Origin: Roseiarcus sp963741405
Lineage (GTDB): Bacteria; Pseudomonadota; Alphaproteobacteria; Rhizobiales; Beijerinckiaceae
Assembly: GCA_963741405.1 (NCBI GenBank)
Contig: CAVUHX010000007.1
Coordinates: 131,710-195,709 of the forward strand
DNA: 64,000 nucleotides
Direction: 5' to 3'
Under the pieces are notes generated by a model. That model was not told the origin of the DNA. It saw nothing but the letters and a program-made list of their open reading frames with translations, and did no database searches. Position 1 is the stretch's first letter; each line of letters starts with the position of its first letter. Positions 1 through 6,970 of this stretch are shown here, in pieces. The position numbers and the translations under genes are program-made.

Positions 1-789
1 CGTGACGGGAAAGCCTAGCCGGTCGACGCAAGCGGTGCTCGCATAGAGCTTCGGGACGACGTAACTCACGTCGACCAAAGAGACCTGCGGCTTCTCCTCG
101 AACGCGCAGCGGACCAGCGGAGTGTAACGCGTCCGGTCGTCTTTCTGGCGCTGATCGCGGAACGCCTCCCAATCGCTCTCGACGGAATCGAGGTAGCTGC
201 CGCCATTGGAAGTGAGATCCGTCAGCAGGTTGCTGTCCCAGCCGAGCCAGCCGGCGACCGGACCTGCCCCGTATTTCGAGGCGAGGTCGGCGAGCGGGGA
301 GCCGGAGGACGGAACGCCCAGCAACGCCACGCCCTGCACGCGGTCGATCAGAACGTCCTTGCCCTGCTGCCGCCAGTAGAGAAGCGTCCGCTCGAGAACG
401 AGGCCGCCCATGCTGTGCGCGACGAAAAAGACGTGGCGATGCCGGCGGAACACCGAGGATGAGGCGAGATCGGCCGCCACCGCAATGGCGACGTCGTCGA
501 GCTTGGCCTTCGTCTTGAAATAGGCCGCGTAGTCGACGGAATAGACGGCGAGGTCGGCGACTCGGCCATGATCCGGGAGCGGGGTCACGTCGGACGCGAT
601 GATGGCGGGCCATTCGGCGAAGGTGCTCTTCGGGTCGCCGAAAATGCCGTGGAAGAAAACGATCGCGCGGTCCTGATCGTCCACCGCCTTCGGGTTGCTA
701 AGAAGCAGCGGCTCGCCTGCGAGGGCCTGAGCGACGCAAATCAGCGCGAGCGGCAGCGCGAGCGCGATTCGCCTGAGAAGGGTCAGCAT
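1..789 (-). CDS. Secreted alpha/beta hydrolase, C-terminus beyond window
   Basis: The reading frame is open from the ATG at 789 to the left edge (263 codons, no stop), so the gene is cut by the window. Residues 1-24 form a signal peptide ending near AQALAG, so the enzyme should be periplasmic or secreted. FFHGIFGD (45-52) is the oxyanion-hole region of an alpha/beta hydrolase. VAHSMGG (123-129) is the nucleophile elbow with Ser126, and the pattern is that of lipase/esterase-like or PGAP1-like hydrolases. The catalytic Asp and His would lie at or beyond the edge. The ATG overlaps the stop of the upstream gene (783-1418) by 7 bases, so the two are an operon and probably translationally coupled. 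The substrate is unknown. Confidence 0.8.
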   Translation of the reverse strand, partial: MLTLLRRIALALPLALICVAQALAGEPLLLSNPKAVDDQDRAIVFFHGIFGDPKSTFAEWPAIIASDVTPLPDHGRVADLAVYSVDYAAYFKTKAKLDDVAIAVAADLASSSVFRRHRHVFFVAHSMGGLVLERTLLYWRQQGKDVLIDRVQGVALLGVPSSGSPLADLASKYGAGPVAGWLGWDSNLLTDLTSNGGSYLDSVESDWEAFRDQRQKDDRTRYTPLVRCAFEEKPQVSLVDVSYVVPKLYASTACVDRLGFPVT

Positions 790-1418
790 GACTCGTCCCT
801 CGCAAATTGGGTCTTGACGAAGATCTGGAAGGATTGCTCTTTGGTTGCGACGAGGCAGCCTCTCCGGGCCTGAACTTTCACGCCGGATTTGCCTTCGAAC
901 TGCTTGACGTCGCCGCCGCCCAGCGCCCTCAGCAAGGCTGTGGAATCGAAGTCGGAGGCGAATGCCGTTATATCCACATCGAAGCGCGTCATTGCGGAGG
1001 CTGCGAGCAGAAGGAACGCCTCCGAGACCTCGATCGAACCGTATTTCTCGGGCGGCGTGGAGGCCAACAAAGCCCTGGCGTTATCCGCCTGCGATCCCTC
1101 GAAACCCGGTATCGGCGACAGGATCGGCTGGTAGCCTGTGAAGCCCTTCATGAACGGCGCCTCGGCCTTCCGCGCCGCCTCAACCGCCGACATTCCGTTG
1201 CCGACCTGAACGCTGCTCCCGCTCCGGCTCGACCATTCCATCAGGCAGTTCGAGGCCTCGGTTCGCGTGCAGGTTCCATGCGTGAGCGTCGATTGCGCGC
1301 CCTTCTGCACGGACTTGCAGCTGCAGGTCTCCTGCTCGGTTTCCGAAGCGCTCACCGAAAGCCCGCTCAACAGAACTACTGCAATCGCGACGCAGTTTCT
1401 GGAGTAACGACGTGCCAT
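783..1418 (-). CDS. Secreted cysteine-containing hypothetical protein
   Basis: A 211-residue protein with a clear signal peptide (basic MARRYSRN, hydrophobic core, cleavage near SASE at about 25). The mature part starts with a CSC motif and carries further cysteines at about 50, 58, 189 and at the C-terminus, suggesting disulphide bonding outside the cytoplasm. I do not recognise a family. It lies directly upstream of, and overlaps by 7 bases, the secreted hydrolase gene at 1-789. A role as a chaperone, inhibitor or partner of that hydrolase is possible, but this is inference from context only. Confidence 0.7.
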   Translation of the reverse strand: MARRYSRNCVAIAVVLLSGLSVSASETEQETCSCKSVQKGAQSTLTHGTCTRTEASNCLMEWSSRSGSSVQVGNGMSAVEAARKAEAPFMKGFTGYQPILSPIPGFEGSQADNARALLASTPPEKYGSIEVSEAFLLLAASAMTRFDVDITAFASDFDSTALLRALGGGDVKQFEGKSGVKVQARRGCLVATKEQSFQIFVKTQFARDESC

Positions 1419-2021
1419 GTTTCCCCCGGGAGGGGCTTAATTCGCAAGGTGGAAGGTAGCGCGGAAACGCAACCCCGTACAAATGGTTTCGATGATGTGA
1501 AGCCTATCCACTCGCCCGAGACCATCTGTCTCGTTCCGCCTACGGCGATTTCCTGGCGTTCTCCGCCCGCACCGGGCTGATCGCCGAGGACGGCAAGGCG
1601 TCGGTTCGGCAAGGAGAATTTCGTCTACGATCCAGGCGAGGATGCCTACGATGCAATGAGGGTTAGGCCACACGTCGATGTTTAATCTTGGCGCAACCGA
1701 CGCCTTCAGCCAAAGTCCGCTTCGTCGCGCTTCCCGCCCGTTCATGGGGCCGACCTTGAAGGTCGCCTTAGGTGCGAAAGCGGCCGATCAGGCAGTCTCA
1801 ATATGGTGCCCCGCTACTTCCATAGGTAGTGGGTGTCTGCGTCAACCGGATAGGCATGCTCTGATCTTGGGAGCGATGCCTCTGATTCACGGCTCGATAC
1901 GCGGGAACGAAAGGCGGCGCCCGCGGATTTGGTGCCTGGACGCCGCTCCGATTTGGCCTTTGAAGGACGGAGCCGCGCGTTGTTCCGAAGCGGTCGCGAA
2001 ACAGGCGCATCGAGGTGAAAC
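1419..2021. other. Intergenic stretch with possible transposase scrap
   Basis: No intact gene is supported here. At 1602-1652 on the + strand the translation RFGKENFVYDPGEDAYD resembles the segment of IS1182-type transposases that precedes a zinc-ribbon-like CPAG motif, but it ends at once, so at most it is a scrap of an insertion sequence. The longer ORFs across the rest have no recognisable content. Confidence 0.3.
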
Positions 2022-2375
2022 ATGCAGGCGACATGGAAACCGCACGAGAAGCATGGCGAATTGACCGAAAGAGGCGATCTGCCGGATAGCGTCTTCGCCT
2101 TTCCCAAGGAGCGAAAGGAACCTCTGACGGACGCCAGCCACGTGAGAAACGCGATCGCCCGGTTCGACCAGACAACCGGGGTTTCGGATGCGGATCGCGA
2201 GCAGGCTTTCGCCAATATCAAGAAGGCTGCCGATCACTATGGGGTCGAAATGACCGAGACGGACTGGTCGCAACTCGGCAGGACGCCCAGCAGCGGCCGG
2301 ACGGCGAAGGATCGGTCGGAGTCGGCTGAAAAGGCTGCGGCTACACGCAAGAGAAAAGCGACGAAGCGGTCGTAG
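2022..2375 (+). CDS. DUF6582-type small protein
   Basis: A 117-residue soluble protein. The segment at about 9-75 (LTERGDLPDSVFAFPKERKEP, then HVRNAIARFDQ and a DREQAFANIKKAA helix) matches the DUF6582 pattern found in alphaproteobacterial and phage proteins. The tail is Lys/Arg-rich (ATRKRKATKRS), suggesting nucleic-acid contact. A GAGGTG ribosome site sits 7 bases before the ATG, supporting this start. It ends 10 bases before the convergent biotin-carrier gene. Function is unknown. Confidence 0.75.
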   Translation: MQATWKPHEKHGELTERGDLPDSVFAFPKERKEPLTDASHVRNAIARFDQTTGVSDADREQAFANIKKAADHYGVEMTETDWSQLGRTPSSGRTAKDRSESAEKAAATRKRKATKRS

Positions 2376-2384
2376 CGGCGGCTC

Positions 2385-2744
2385 TCAGGCCAGCGTCAGC
2401 AGCACCCCGCCGGCCTCGACCGGATCGCCGGGCTTGACCGCGATCGCGATGACCTTGCCGGCGCCTCTGGCGAGCACCTCGGTCTTCATCTTCATCGCTT
2501 CGATGGTGGCGATTTTCTCGCCGGCCGCGATCGTCTCGCCGACTGTGACCTCGATCGATTCGACGACGCCGCCGAGCGGCGCGACTTCGTCGCCGGGGCC
2601 CGTCGCGGGTCCCGGCGGCGCCGCGACCGCGGCAATCCCGGGACGGGCGCCGGCCGGGGGCGGGGCAGGGGCGTCGTCCGCGATCTCCTCGACAACGACG
2701 TCGTAGGCGCGCCCGTCGACGGTGATCCTGAATTTCCGGTGCAT
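2385..2744 (-). CDS. Biotin carboxyl carrier subunit of acyl-CoA carboxylase/decarboxylase
   Basis: A 119-residue biotinyl-domain protein. The N-terminal strand region (1-22) is followed by a Pro/Ala-rich flexible linker (about 23-52) and a lipoyl/biotinyl domain with the EAMKMKTEV motif; Lys85 is the expected biotin site. This is the build of the gamma/carrier subunits of glutaconyl-CoA, methylmalonyl-CoA and oxaloacetate decarboxylases. It is the last gene of the operon carboxyltransferase (3189-4742) - OadG-like (2765-3160) - this gene, with gaps of only 28 and 20 bases. A biotin-carboxylase or beta (Na+ channel) subunit is not present in the window. Confidence 0.88.
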   Translation of the reverse strand: MHRKFRITVDGRAYDVVVEEIADDAPAPPPAGARPGIAAVAAPPGPATGPGDEVAPLGGVVESIEVTVGETIAAGEKIATIEAMKMKTEVLARGAGKVIAIAVKPGDPVEAGGVLLTLA

Positions 2745-2764
2745 TCAAAACTCCGTCGAACAGG

Positions 2765-3160
2765 TCAGTGCGGACGCCGCGGCGCCTGGTGCGATGTCTG
2801 ATGCGCCCACCGCCCCTCGGCCACCCAATCGCGCCCGGTCGCGGCGTCGGCGATCCGGACGACCTTGAGGCCGGCGCCGAGGGCGGCGACCGCCGCCGCA
2901 ATGGCCGCGACATGATCGGGCGGAACGTCGGCGGACGCTCCAACAGGATCATTATTGAACGAGCCGCGGCGCAGGCCCTCATCCGCTCGGCCGCCGCCGG
3001 CCACCCCCGGGTCTTCGCCCGGGGGCGGGCTCTTCTCCCGCACGCGGGAGAAGGGTCGCGCGGTCGGGCGCAGCAGGCGACCGAGGCCCACGATCGCAAC
3101 ATAGAGGCAGGTCCCGGCGCCGATCGCGGCGAGGGCGTCGATCACGGCGCCGAAGGTCAT
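2765..3160 (-). CDS. OadG-like membrane subunit with inserted repeat peptide
   Basis: The start is taken at 3160, because the upstream part of the frame runs into the carboxyltransferase gene. The protein has 131 residues. Residues 7-27 form one membrane helix. The C-terminal part has the OadG pattern: an Ala-rich helix near 83-97, then KVVRI, a conserved Trp, and EGRWAHQTSH. Between these, residues about 36-65 (starting PFSRVREKSPPPGEDPG) are encoded by an intergenic-type palindromic repeat that reads through in frame. The family normally anchors the carboxyltransferase and biotin subunits at the membrane. The insertion lengthens the linker and may be tolerated because that linker is disordered. 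Confidence 0.75.
   Translation of the reverse strand: MTFGAVIDALAAIGAGTCLYVAIVGLGRLLRPTARPFSRVREKSPPPGEDPGVAGGGRADEGLRRGSFNNDPVGASADVPPDHVAAIAAAVAALGAGLKVVRIADAATGRDWVAEGRWAHQTSHQAPRRPH
2969..3055. repeat. REP-like palindrome inside oadG-like coding region
   Basis: The segment has the two hallmarks of the palindromic repeat family seen elsewhere in this window: a CCCTCATCCG flank and CTTCTCCCGC / GCGGGAGAAGG arms. A further GC-rich stem (CCCCCGGG / CCCGGGGG) lies between. It is entirely inside the OadG-like gene and keeps the reading frame. Confidence 0.75.
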
Positions 3161-3188
3161 TGCTTCTCTCCGCGGCGAATCGAAGGGG

Positions 3189-4742
3189 TCAGAGGGGGAT
3201 GTTGCCGTGTTTCTTGGGCGGCCGCATTTCACGCTTCGACAGCGCTTTCCTCAGCGACAGGGCGATCGTCGAACGGGTGATGGCGGGATCGATCACGTCG
3301 GTGACATAGCCGGCGCCCGCGGAAATATAGGGCGAGGCGAACTCGGCCCGATAGGCGGCGGCGAGTTCCGCAGCCCTGGCCTTCGGGTCCTCCAGGGTCT
3401 TCAACTCCTTGTTGTACAGCACCTTGATTGCGCCTTCGGCGCCCATCACCGCGATTTCCGCCGTCGGCCAGGCGAACACGAAGTCGGCGCCCAGTTCCCG
3501 GCTGCACATCGCGATATACGAACCGCCGTAAGCCTTGCGCAGGATCACAGTCACCTTCGGCACGGTGCAGGAGGCATAGGCGAACAACAGTTTCGCGCCG
3601 TGGCGGATGATGCCGCCGCGCTCCTGCTCGACGCCGGGCAGGAAGCCGGGAACGTCGACCAGCGTCACCAGGGGAATGTTGAAGGCGTTGCAGAAGCGAA
3701 TGAAGCGGGCGCCCTTGTCGGCGGCGTCGATGTCGAGCGCCCCGGCCTTGACCGCCGGCTGGTTGGCGACGATCCCGACCACCATGCCCTCGATCCGGCC
3801 GAAGCCGACGATCAGGTTTTCGGCGAACCATCGGTGCGCCTCGAGGAATTCGCCGGGATCGACGATGTGCTCGATGACGGCGCGCATCTCCATCGGCTTC
3901 TGCGGATCGTCGGGGATGAGCGCGCGGATTGCGTCGTCCTCCGCGAGCGGGATGGCCGCGCTCGGCCGATGCGGCGGGTCTTCCGAATTGTTGGCGGGCA
4001 GGTAGGAGAGCAATCGCTGGACGATGCGGATCGCGTCGGCGTCGTCCTCGGCGAGGAAATGGACGTTGCCGGAAACGGCGGCGTGCATGTCGGCGCCGCC
4101 CACTTCCTCCATCGTCACCACCTTGCCGGTCACCGCCTTGATCACTTCGGGCCCGGTGATGAACATGAAGGCGTTGTTGCGGGTCATCACGACGAAGTCC
4201 ATCAGCGCCGGCGAATAGGCCGCCCCGCCCGCGCAGGGACCGCAGACCACGGCGATCTGCGGGACGACGCCCGACAAGAGGACATTCATGTAAAAGACGG
4301 AGCCGTAGCCGGACAGCGCGTCGACGCCCTCCTGGATGCGCGCGCCGGCCGAGTCCTTGAACGCGACGACCGGGGTGCCGAACTTGGCGGCCTGCTGCAT
4401 CAGCGTCACGATCTTGTTCGCGTGCATCTTGCCGAGCGAGCCGCCGACGACGGTGAAATCCTGGCTGAAGGCCGAGACCTGTCGACCGCCGACATAGCCG
4501 GAGCCGGCCACGACTCCGTCGGCGGCCAGCGCCTTCTTATCCATCCCGAAGAAGCGGCCGGAATGCTGCACGTGGGCGCCGAGTTCCTGAAACGTGCCTT
4601 CCTGGAAGAGCGCGTCGAGCCGGTCGCGCGCCGTCATCAGCCCCTTGTCGCGGCGCCGCTCGAGCTTGTCGGCGCCGCCTCCGGCGTGAATCGCCTTCCT
4701 GCGCCGGCGCAGATCCTCGAGTTGTTCCAAGGGCAGCGTCAT
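3189..4742 (-). CDS. Acyl-CoA carboxyltransferase beta subunit (methylmalonyl/propionyl-CoA type)
   Basis: A 517-residue carboxyltransferase, the normal length for MmdA/PccB-type subunits. It carries both crotonase-like halves: the N-terminal half with DFTVVGGSLG and GGAAYSPALMDFVVM, and the C-terminal half with GFLPGVEQERGGIIRHGAK and RKAYGGSYIAM. The end KREMRPPKKHGNIPL is typical of propionyl/methylmalonyl-CoA carboxylase beta chains. It transfers carboxyl between biotin and an acyl-CoA. It heads an operon with an OadG-like subunit and a biotin carrier, so the complex may be a membrane-associated decarboxylase/transcarboxylase rather than an ATP-driven carboxylase; this is inferred from the missing biotin carboxylase. 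Confidence 0.92.
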   Translation of the reverse strand: MTLPLEQLEDLRRRRKAIHAGGGADKLERRRDKGLMTARDRLDALFQEGTFQELGAHVQHSGRFFGMDKKALAADGVVAGSGYVGGRQVSAFSQDFTVVGGSLGKMHANKIVTLMQQAAKFGTPVVAFKDSAGARIQEGVDALSGYGSVFYMNVLLSGVVPQIAVVCGPCAGGAAYSPALMDFVVMTRNNAFMFITGPEVIKAVTGKVVTMEEVGGADMHAAVSGNVHFLAEDDADAIRIVQRLLSYLPANNSEDPPHRPSAAIPLAEDDAIRALIPDDPQKPMEMRAVIEHIVDPGEFLEAHRWFAENLIVGFGRIEGMVVGIVANQPAVKAGALDIDAADKGARFIRFCNAFNIPLVTLVDVPGFLPGVEQERGGIIRHGAKLLFAYASCTVPKVTVILRKAYGGSYIAMCSRELGADFVFAWPTAEIAVMGAEGAIKVLYNKELKTLEDPKARAAELAAAYRAEFASPYISAGAGYVTDVIDPAITRSTIALSLRKALSKREMRPPKKHGNIPL

Positions 4743-4955
4743 CCCGTCACCGTCCGCATCGACCTCGACCTATCGTCCGGAGCGAAAGCGGCGGAGGGAT
4801 CGCGGACCGGCGATCGCTCACGGTTTCCAATGCCGTCCCCGCGGGCCTTCCGCGCCCTCGTTTCCCCTCTGACGTTCACTTCTAGACCAAGACTGTTCGC
4901 TCCGGGATGTCAATCGGCGTCGAGCTCTTCTGCGCCGCATCGCGGTACCACGGGG

Positions 4956-4986
4956 TTGCGTCCAGTTACATTCGATTGTATGTAAC
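4956..4986 (+). promoter_or_regulatory. Promoter/operator of the toxin-antitoxin operon
   Basis: A perfect inverted repeat with 7-base arms GTTACAT (4965-4971) and ATGTAAC (4980-4986), 8-base spacer, ends 4 bases before the antitoxin ATG. A TTGCGT box (4956-4961) lies 17 bases before TATGTA (4979-4984), so the repeat would overlap the -10 element. The transcript would then be leaderless or nearly so. Autorepression by the antitoxin is the expected use of such a site. Confidence 0.6.
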
Positions 4987-4990
4987 AAAG

Positions 4991-5281
4991 ATGGCTTCGA
5001 TCGGCATTCGCGAATTGCAGAAAATTTCCGGCGAAGCGATCGGGGCGCTGCAGGGGCCGACCGCGATCACATCAGGCGCCCGGACGGTCGGGCTGCTGAT
5101 CCCGCTGAAGAACGCCGATCCCGGTCGACTCGCCGCGGTGCTGGCGCGGGCCGAGGAACTCGCCCGATCGCGCGATTCCGTCGCCGACGACGCGGCGCTG
5201 GCGCCTTACGGGCCGGTCGATCCCGTCGACTGGTCGATCGAGGCTGTGCGCGCGCTCGGCGCCAAAACTGTGGTGCGGTGA
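4991..5281 (+). CDS. Antitoxin, Phd/YefM-like
   Basis: A 96-residue protein from the ATG at 4991. The N-terminus has the Phd/YefM DNA-binding pattern (IGIRELQKISGEAI, then ITSGARTVGLLIPL); the C-terminal half (about 50-96) would be the toxin-neutralising tail. It overlaps the toxin gene in a GTGA junction (5278-5281), as usual in such operons. The inverted repeat just upstream fits autoregulation. An earlier ATG at 4907 exists in frame but lies upstream of the operator and lacks homology-like sequence. Confidence 0.8.
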   Translation: MASIGIRELQKISGEAIGALQGPTAITSGARTVGLLIPLKNADPGRLAAVLARAEELARSRDSVADDAALAPYGPVDPVDWSIEAVRALGAKTVVR

Positions 5282-5727
5282 GGGCGCCGGCGAGCACGCT
5301 CGTCGTCGACGCGGCGATCCTCATCGCCGCCGCGCGCGGACGAAGCTCGGGCGCCGTCCTCACCGCTGCGCGGGCCGCCGCGCTCGTTACGACAGATCGT
5401 GCCGTCGCAGAAGCGCGCCGGCGCATCCATCTCGGACTGAGACTGCCGGATTTGCAGTCGATCCTCGATGCGCTCATCGCCGAGATGACGGTCGTTCCTG
5501 TCGCCGCACTCTCCGCGTTCCTGCCGCAAGCGGAAGTTGCTCTGCGCGACGCCGTCGCAAGCCGAAACGGCTCGACCAGCGACGCCCAGGTTCTCGCCCT
5601 CGCCTGGAGCGTCAACGCCGATGTCTGGACGACGGACCGCGATTTCGCGGGGACCGGCGCACCGACCTGGTCGACGCCGAATCTGATCCGCGCGCTTGCG
5701 CAGTCCGCGACGCCCTACACCCCGTAG
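5278..5727 (+). CDS. PIN-domain toxin, VapC-like ribonuclease
   Basis: A 149-residue PIN-domain protein starting at a GTG that overlaps the antitoxin stop. Acidic residues fall in the expected places: Asp11 in VVDAAIL, Glu45, Asp102 in SDAQVLALA, and Asp120/Asp122 in TTDRDF. VapC toxins are Mg2+-dependent endoribonucleases, often cutting tRNA or rRNA. The order antitoxin then toxin with a 4-base overlap is typical. Its 3' end overlaps the convergent membrane-protein gene by 13 bases. Confidence 0.85.
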   Translation: MRAPASTLVVDAAILIAAARGRSSGAVLTAARAAALVTTDRAVAEARRRIHLGLRLPDLQSILDALIAEMTVVPVAALSAFLPQAEVALRDAVASRNGSTSDAQVLALAWSVNADVWTTDRDFAGTGAPTWSTPNLIRALAQSATPYTP

Positions 5728-6242
5728 ACGGCGAGCAGCCCGCCGAACACCGGGATGGCGACGAGGCACACGCCGAGGCTCAGCCTGATGTAGAGCGTCT
5801 TCCAGTACAGGATGCGCGACAGGAGCGCGATCCGGCGCCGGCTCTCCTCGCGTTCGACCTCGAGATCGTGGTTGAAGACGAAGTGGCGGGCCTCGGCGCT
5901 CCGCGACAGATGGAAATTGCTCTTTTCGGTCCGCAGGTATCTCGGGAAGATTGCGAGGATCAGGAAGAAATAGGCGGTCAGGAACGGCGCCAGAATGAGC
6001 CAGAGCGGAACCTGCTGGAAATTCCTTTCGTGCGCGCTGAGGATCGGCACCATCAGGAGCGGCAGGAACAGGAGCGCGATATTGGCCTTGAAGTCGGTCG
6101 AGCGGATGGCGTCGGTGTAGACGGCGGCGAAATCGCGGAAATACTTGATCTCCCGCTGGATGCGCTCGTCCCGGACCGGCTTCGCGGCGCGCGAGGCGAC
6201 CGCGAGGGCTTCCGGCGCTGAAAGGCTGTCGATCTCAGACAT
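5715..6242 (-). CDS. Three-helix membrane protein, Pycsar-effector (PycTM)-like
   Basis: A 175-residue protein with a soluble N-terminus (1-45), two close membrane helices (about 52-70 and 76-100), a charged cytoplasmic stretch ending EVEREESRRRIALLSRIL, and a last helix (about 153-172). A conserved-looking STDFKANIALL segment precedes the first helix. This layout and the DxKAN and E-R-R-LSRIL patterns resemble PycTM/DUF5706 membrane effectors of cyclic-nucleotide anti-phage systems. No cyclase gene lies beside it, so a defence role is inference only. It is convergent with, and overlaps, the VapC-like gene. Confidence 0.55.
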   Translation of the reverse strand: MSEIDSLSAPEALAVASRAAKPVRDERIQREIKYFRDFAAVYTDAIRSTDFKANIALLFLPLLMVPILSAHERNFQQVPLWLILAPFLTAYFFLILAIFPRYLRTEKSNFHLSRSAEARHFVFNHDLEVEREESRRRIALLSRILYWKTLYIRLSLGVCLVAIPVFGGLLAVYGV

Positions 6243-6329
6243 GCCCCCAGCCTGTGAGAGCTTCCCGAGCCTGTTAAGACGGCCGCCATTGGGTTTTGTC
6301 GACGCGGCCGTGCGCCAAAGGGCCGTCCG

Positions 6330-6354
6330 AAAAGGACGCCCGTCTCCGGCGGGC
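6330..6354 (-). terminator. Likely intrinsic terminator of the alpha operon
   Basis: Downstream of rplQ on the minus strand a GCCCG / CGGGC stem (arms at 6350-6354 and 6338-6342) is followed by GTCCTTTT. The same hairpin sequence, beginning ATAGCCCG, recurs inside the palindromic repeats at 22971-23115 and 63607-63675, so the terminator appears to be repeat-derived. Confidence 0.5.
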
Positions 6355-6386
6355 TATGGAGCGCGGCTACAAGCGCGACTGGACCG

Positions 6387-6794
6387 TCAGGCCTCGGCGT
6401 CCGGCTTGGGACCGGAATTCTTGCCCTTGGCCTCGACGTCGCGGTCGACGAATTCGATCACCGCCATCGCGGCGTTGTCGCCGGCGCGGAAGCCCGCTTT
6501 CATGATGCGGGTGTAGCCGCCGTTGCGGTTCTTGTAGCGCGGGCCGAGGACGTCGATCAGCTTCTTGACCAGATCGGCGTCGCGCAGCCGCGAAATGGCG
6601 ATGCGGCGGGCGTGCAGGTCGCCGCGCTTGCCGAGCGTCACCAGCTTCTCGACCACCGGACGGAGGTCCTTGGCCTTCGGCAGCGTAGTGGTGATCTGCT
6701 CGTGCTTGATCAGCGCCTGGGCCATATTGGCGAACATCGCTTGGCGATGCTCGGCGGTGCGGTTGAAGCGCCGTTTGGCGTGTCCATGGTACAT
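6387..6794 (-). CDS. rplQ: 50S ribosomal protein L17
   Basis: A 135-residue L17. The N-terminus YHGHAKRRFNRTAEHRQAMFAN and the C-terminal GYTRIMKAGFRAGDNAAMAVIEFVD are family signatures. The usual second residue Arg is Tyr here. L17 binds 23S rRNA near the peptide exit tunnel. It is the last gene of the alpha operon, separated from rpoA by a 176-base gap containing a large palindromic repeat. Confidence 0.97.
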   Translation of the reverse strand: MYHGHAKRRFNRTAEHRQAMFANMAQALIKHEQITTTLPKAKDLRPVVEKLVTLGKRGDLHARRIAISRLRDADLVKKLIDVLGPRYKNRNGGYTRIMKAGFRAGDNAAMAVIEFVDRDVEAKGKNSGPKPDAEA

Positions 6795-6854
6795 CTCGGC
6801 TCTCTCCTTTATCGGGTCTGCGGCCGCCGTGCCAAGGAACGGCCGCTCGTTGAT

Positions 6855-6968
6855 CCCCCTCGCCCCGCTTGCGGGGAGAGGGGCTGCTTAGGCCTCTCCG
6901 GCCAGAGATGGCCTCGCCCCTCATCCGGCGCTTCGCGCCACCTTCTCCCCGCGAGCGGGGAGAAGGGA
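6855..6968. repeat. Palindromic repeat between rpoA and rplQ
   Basis: Two hairpins in tandem: CCCCGC-TTG-CGGGG-type and CTTCTCCCCGC / GCGGGGAGAAGG, with the family marker CATCCGGCGCTTCGCGCCA between. It lies inside the rpoA-rplQ intercistronic gap and would form strong RNA structure in the operon transcript. Confidence 0.8.
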
Positions 6969-6970
6969 TC

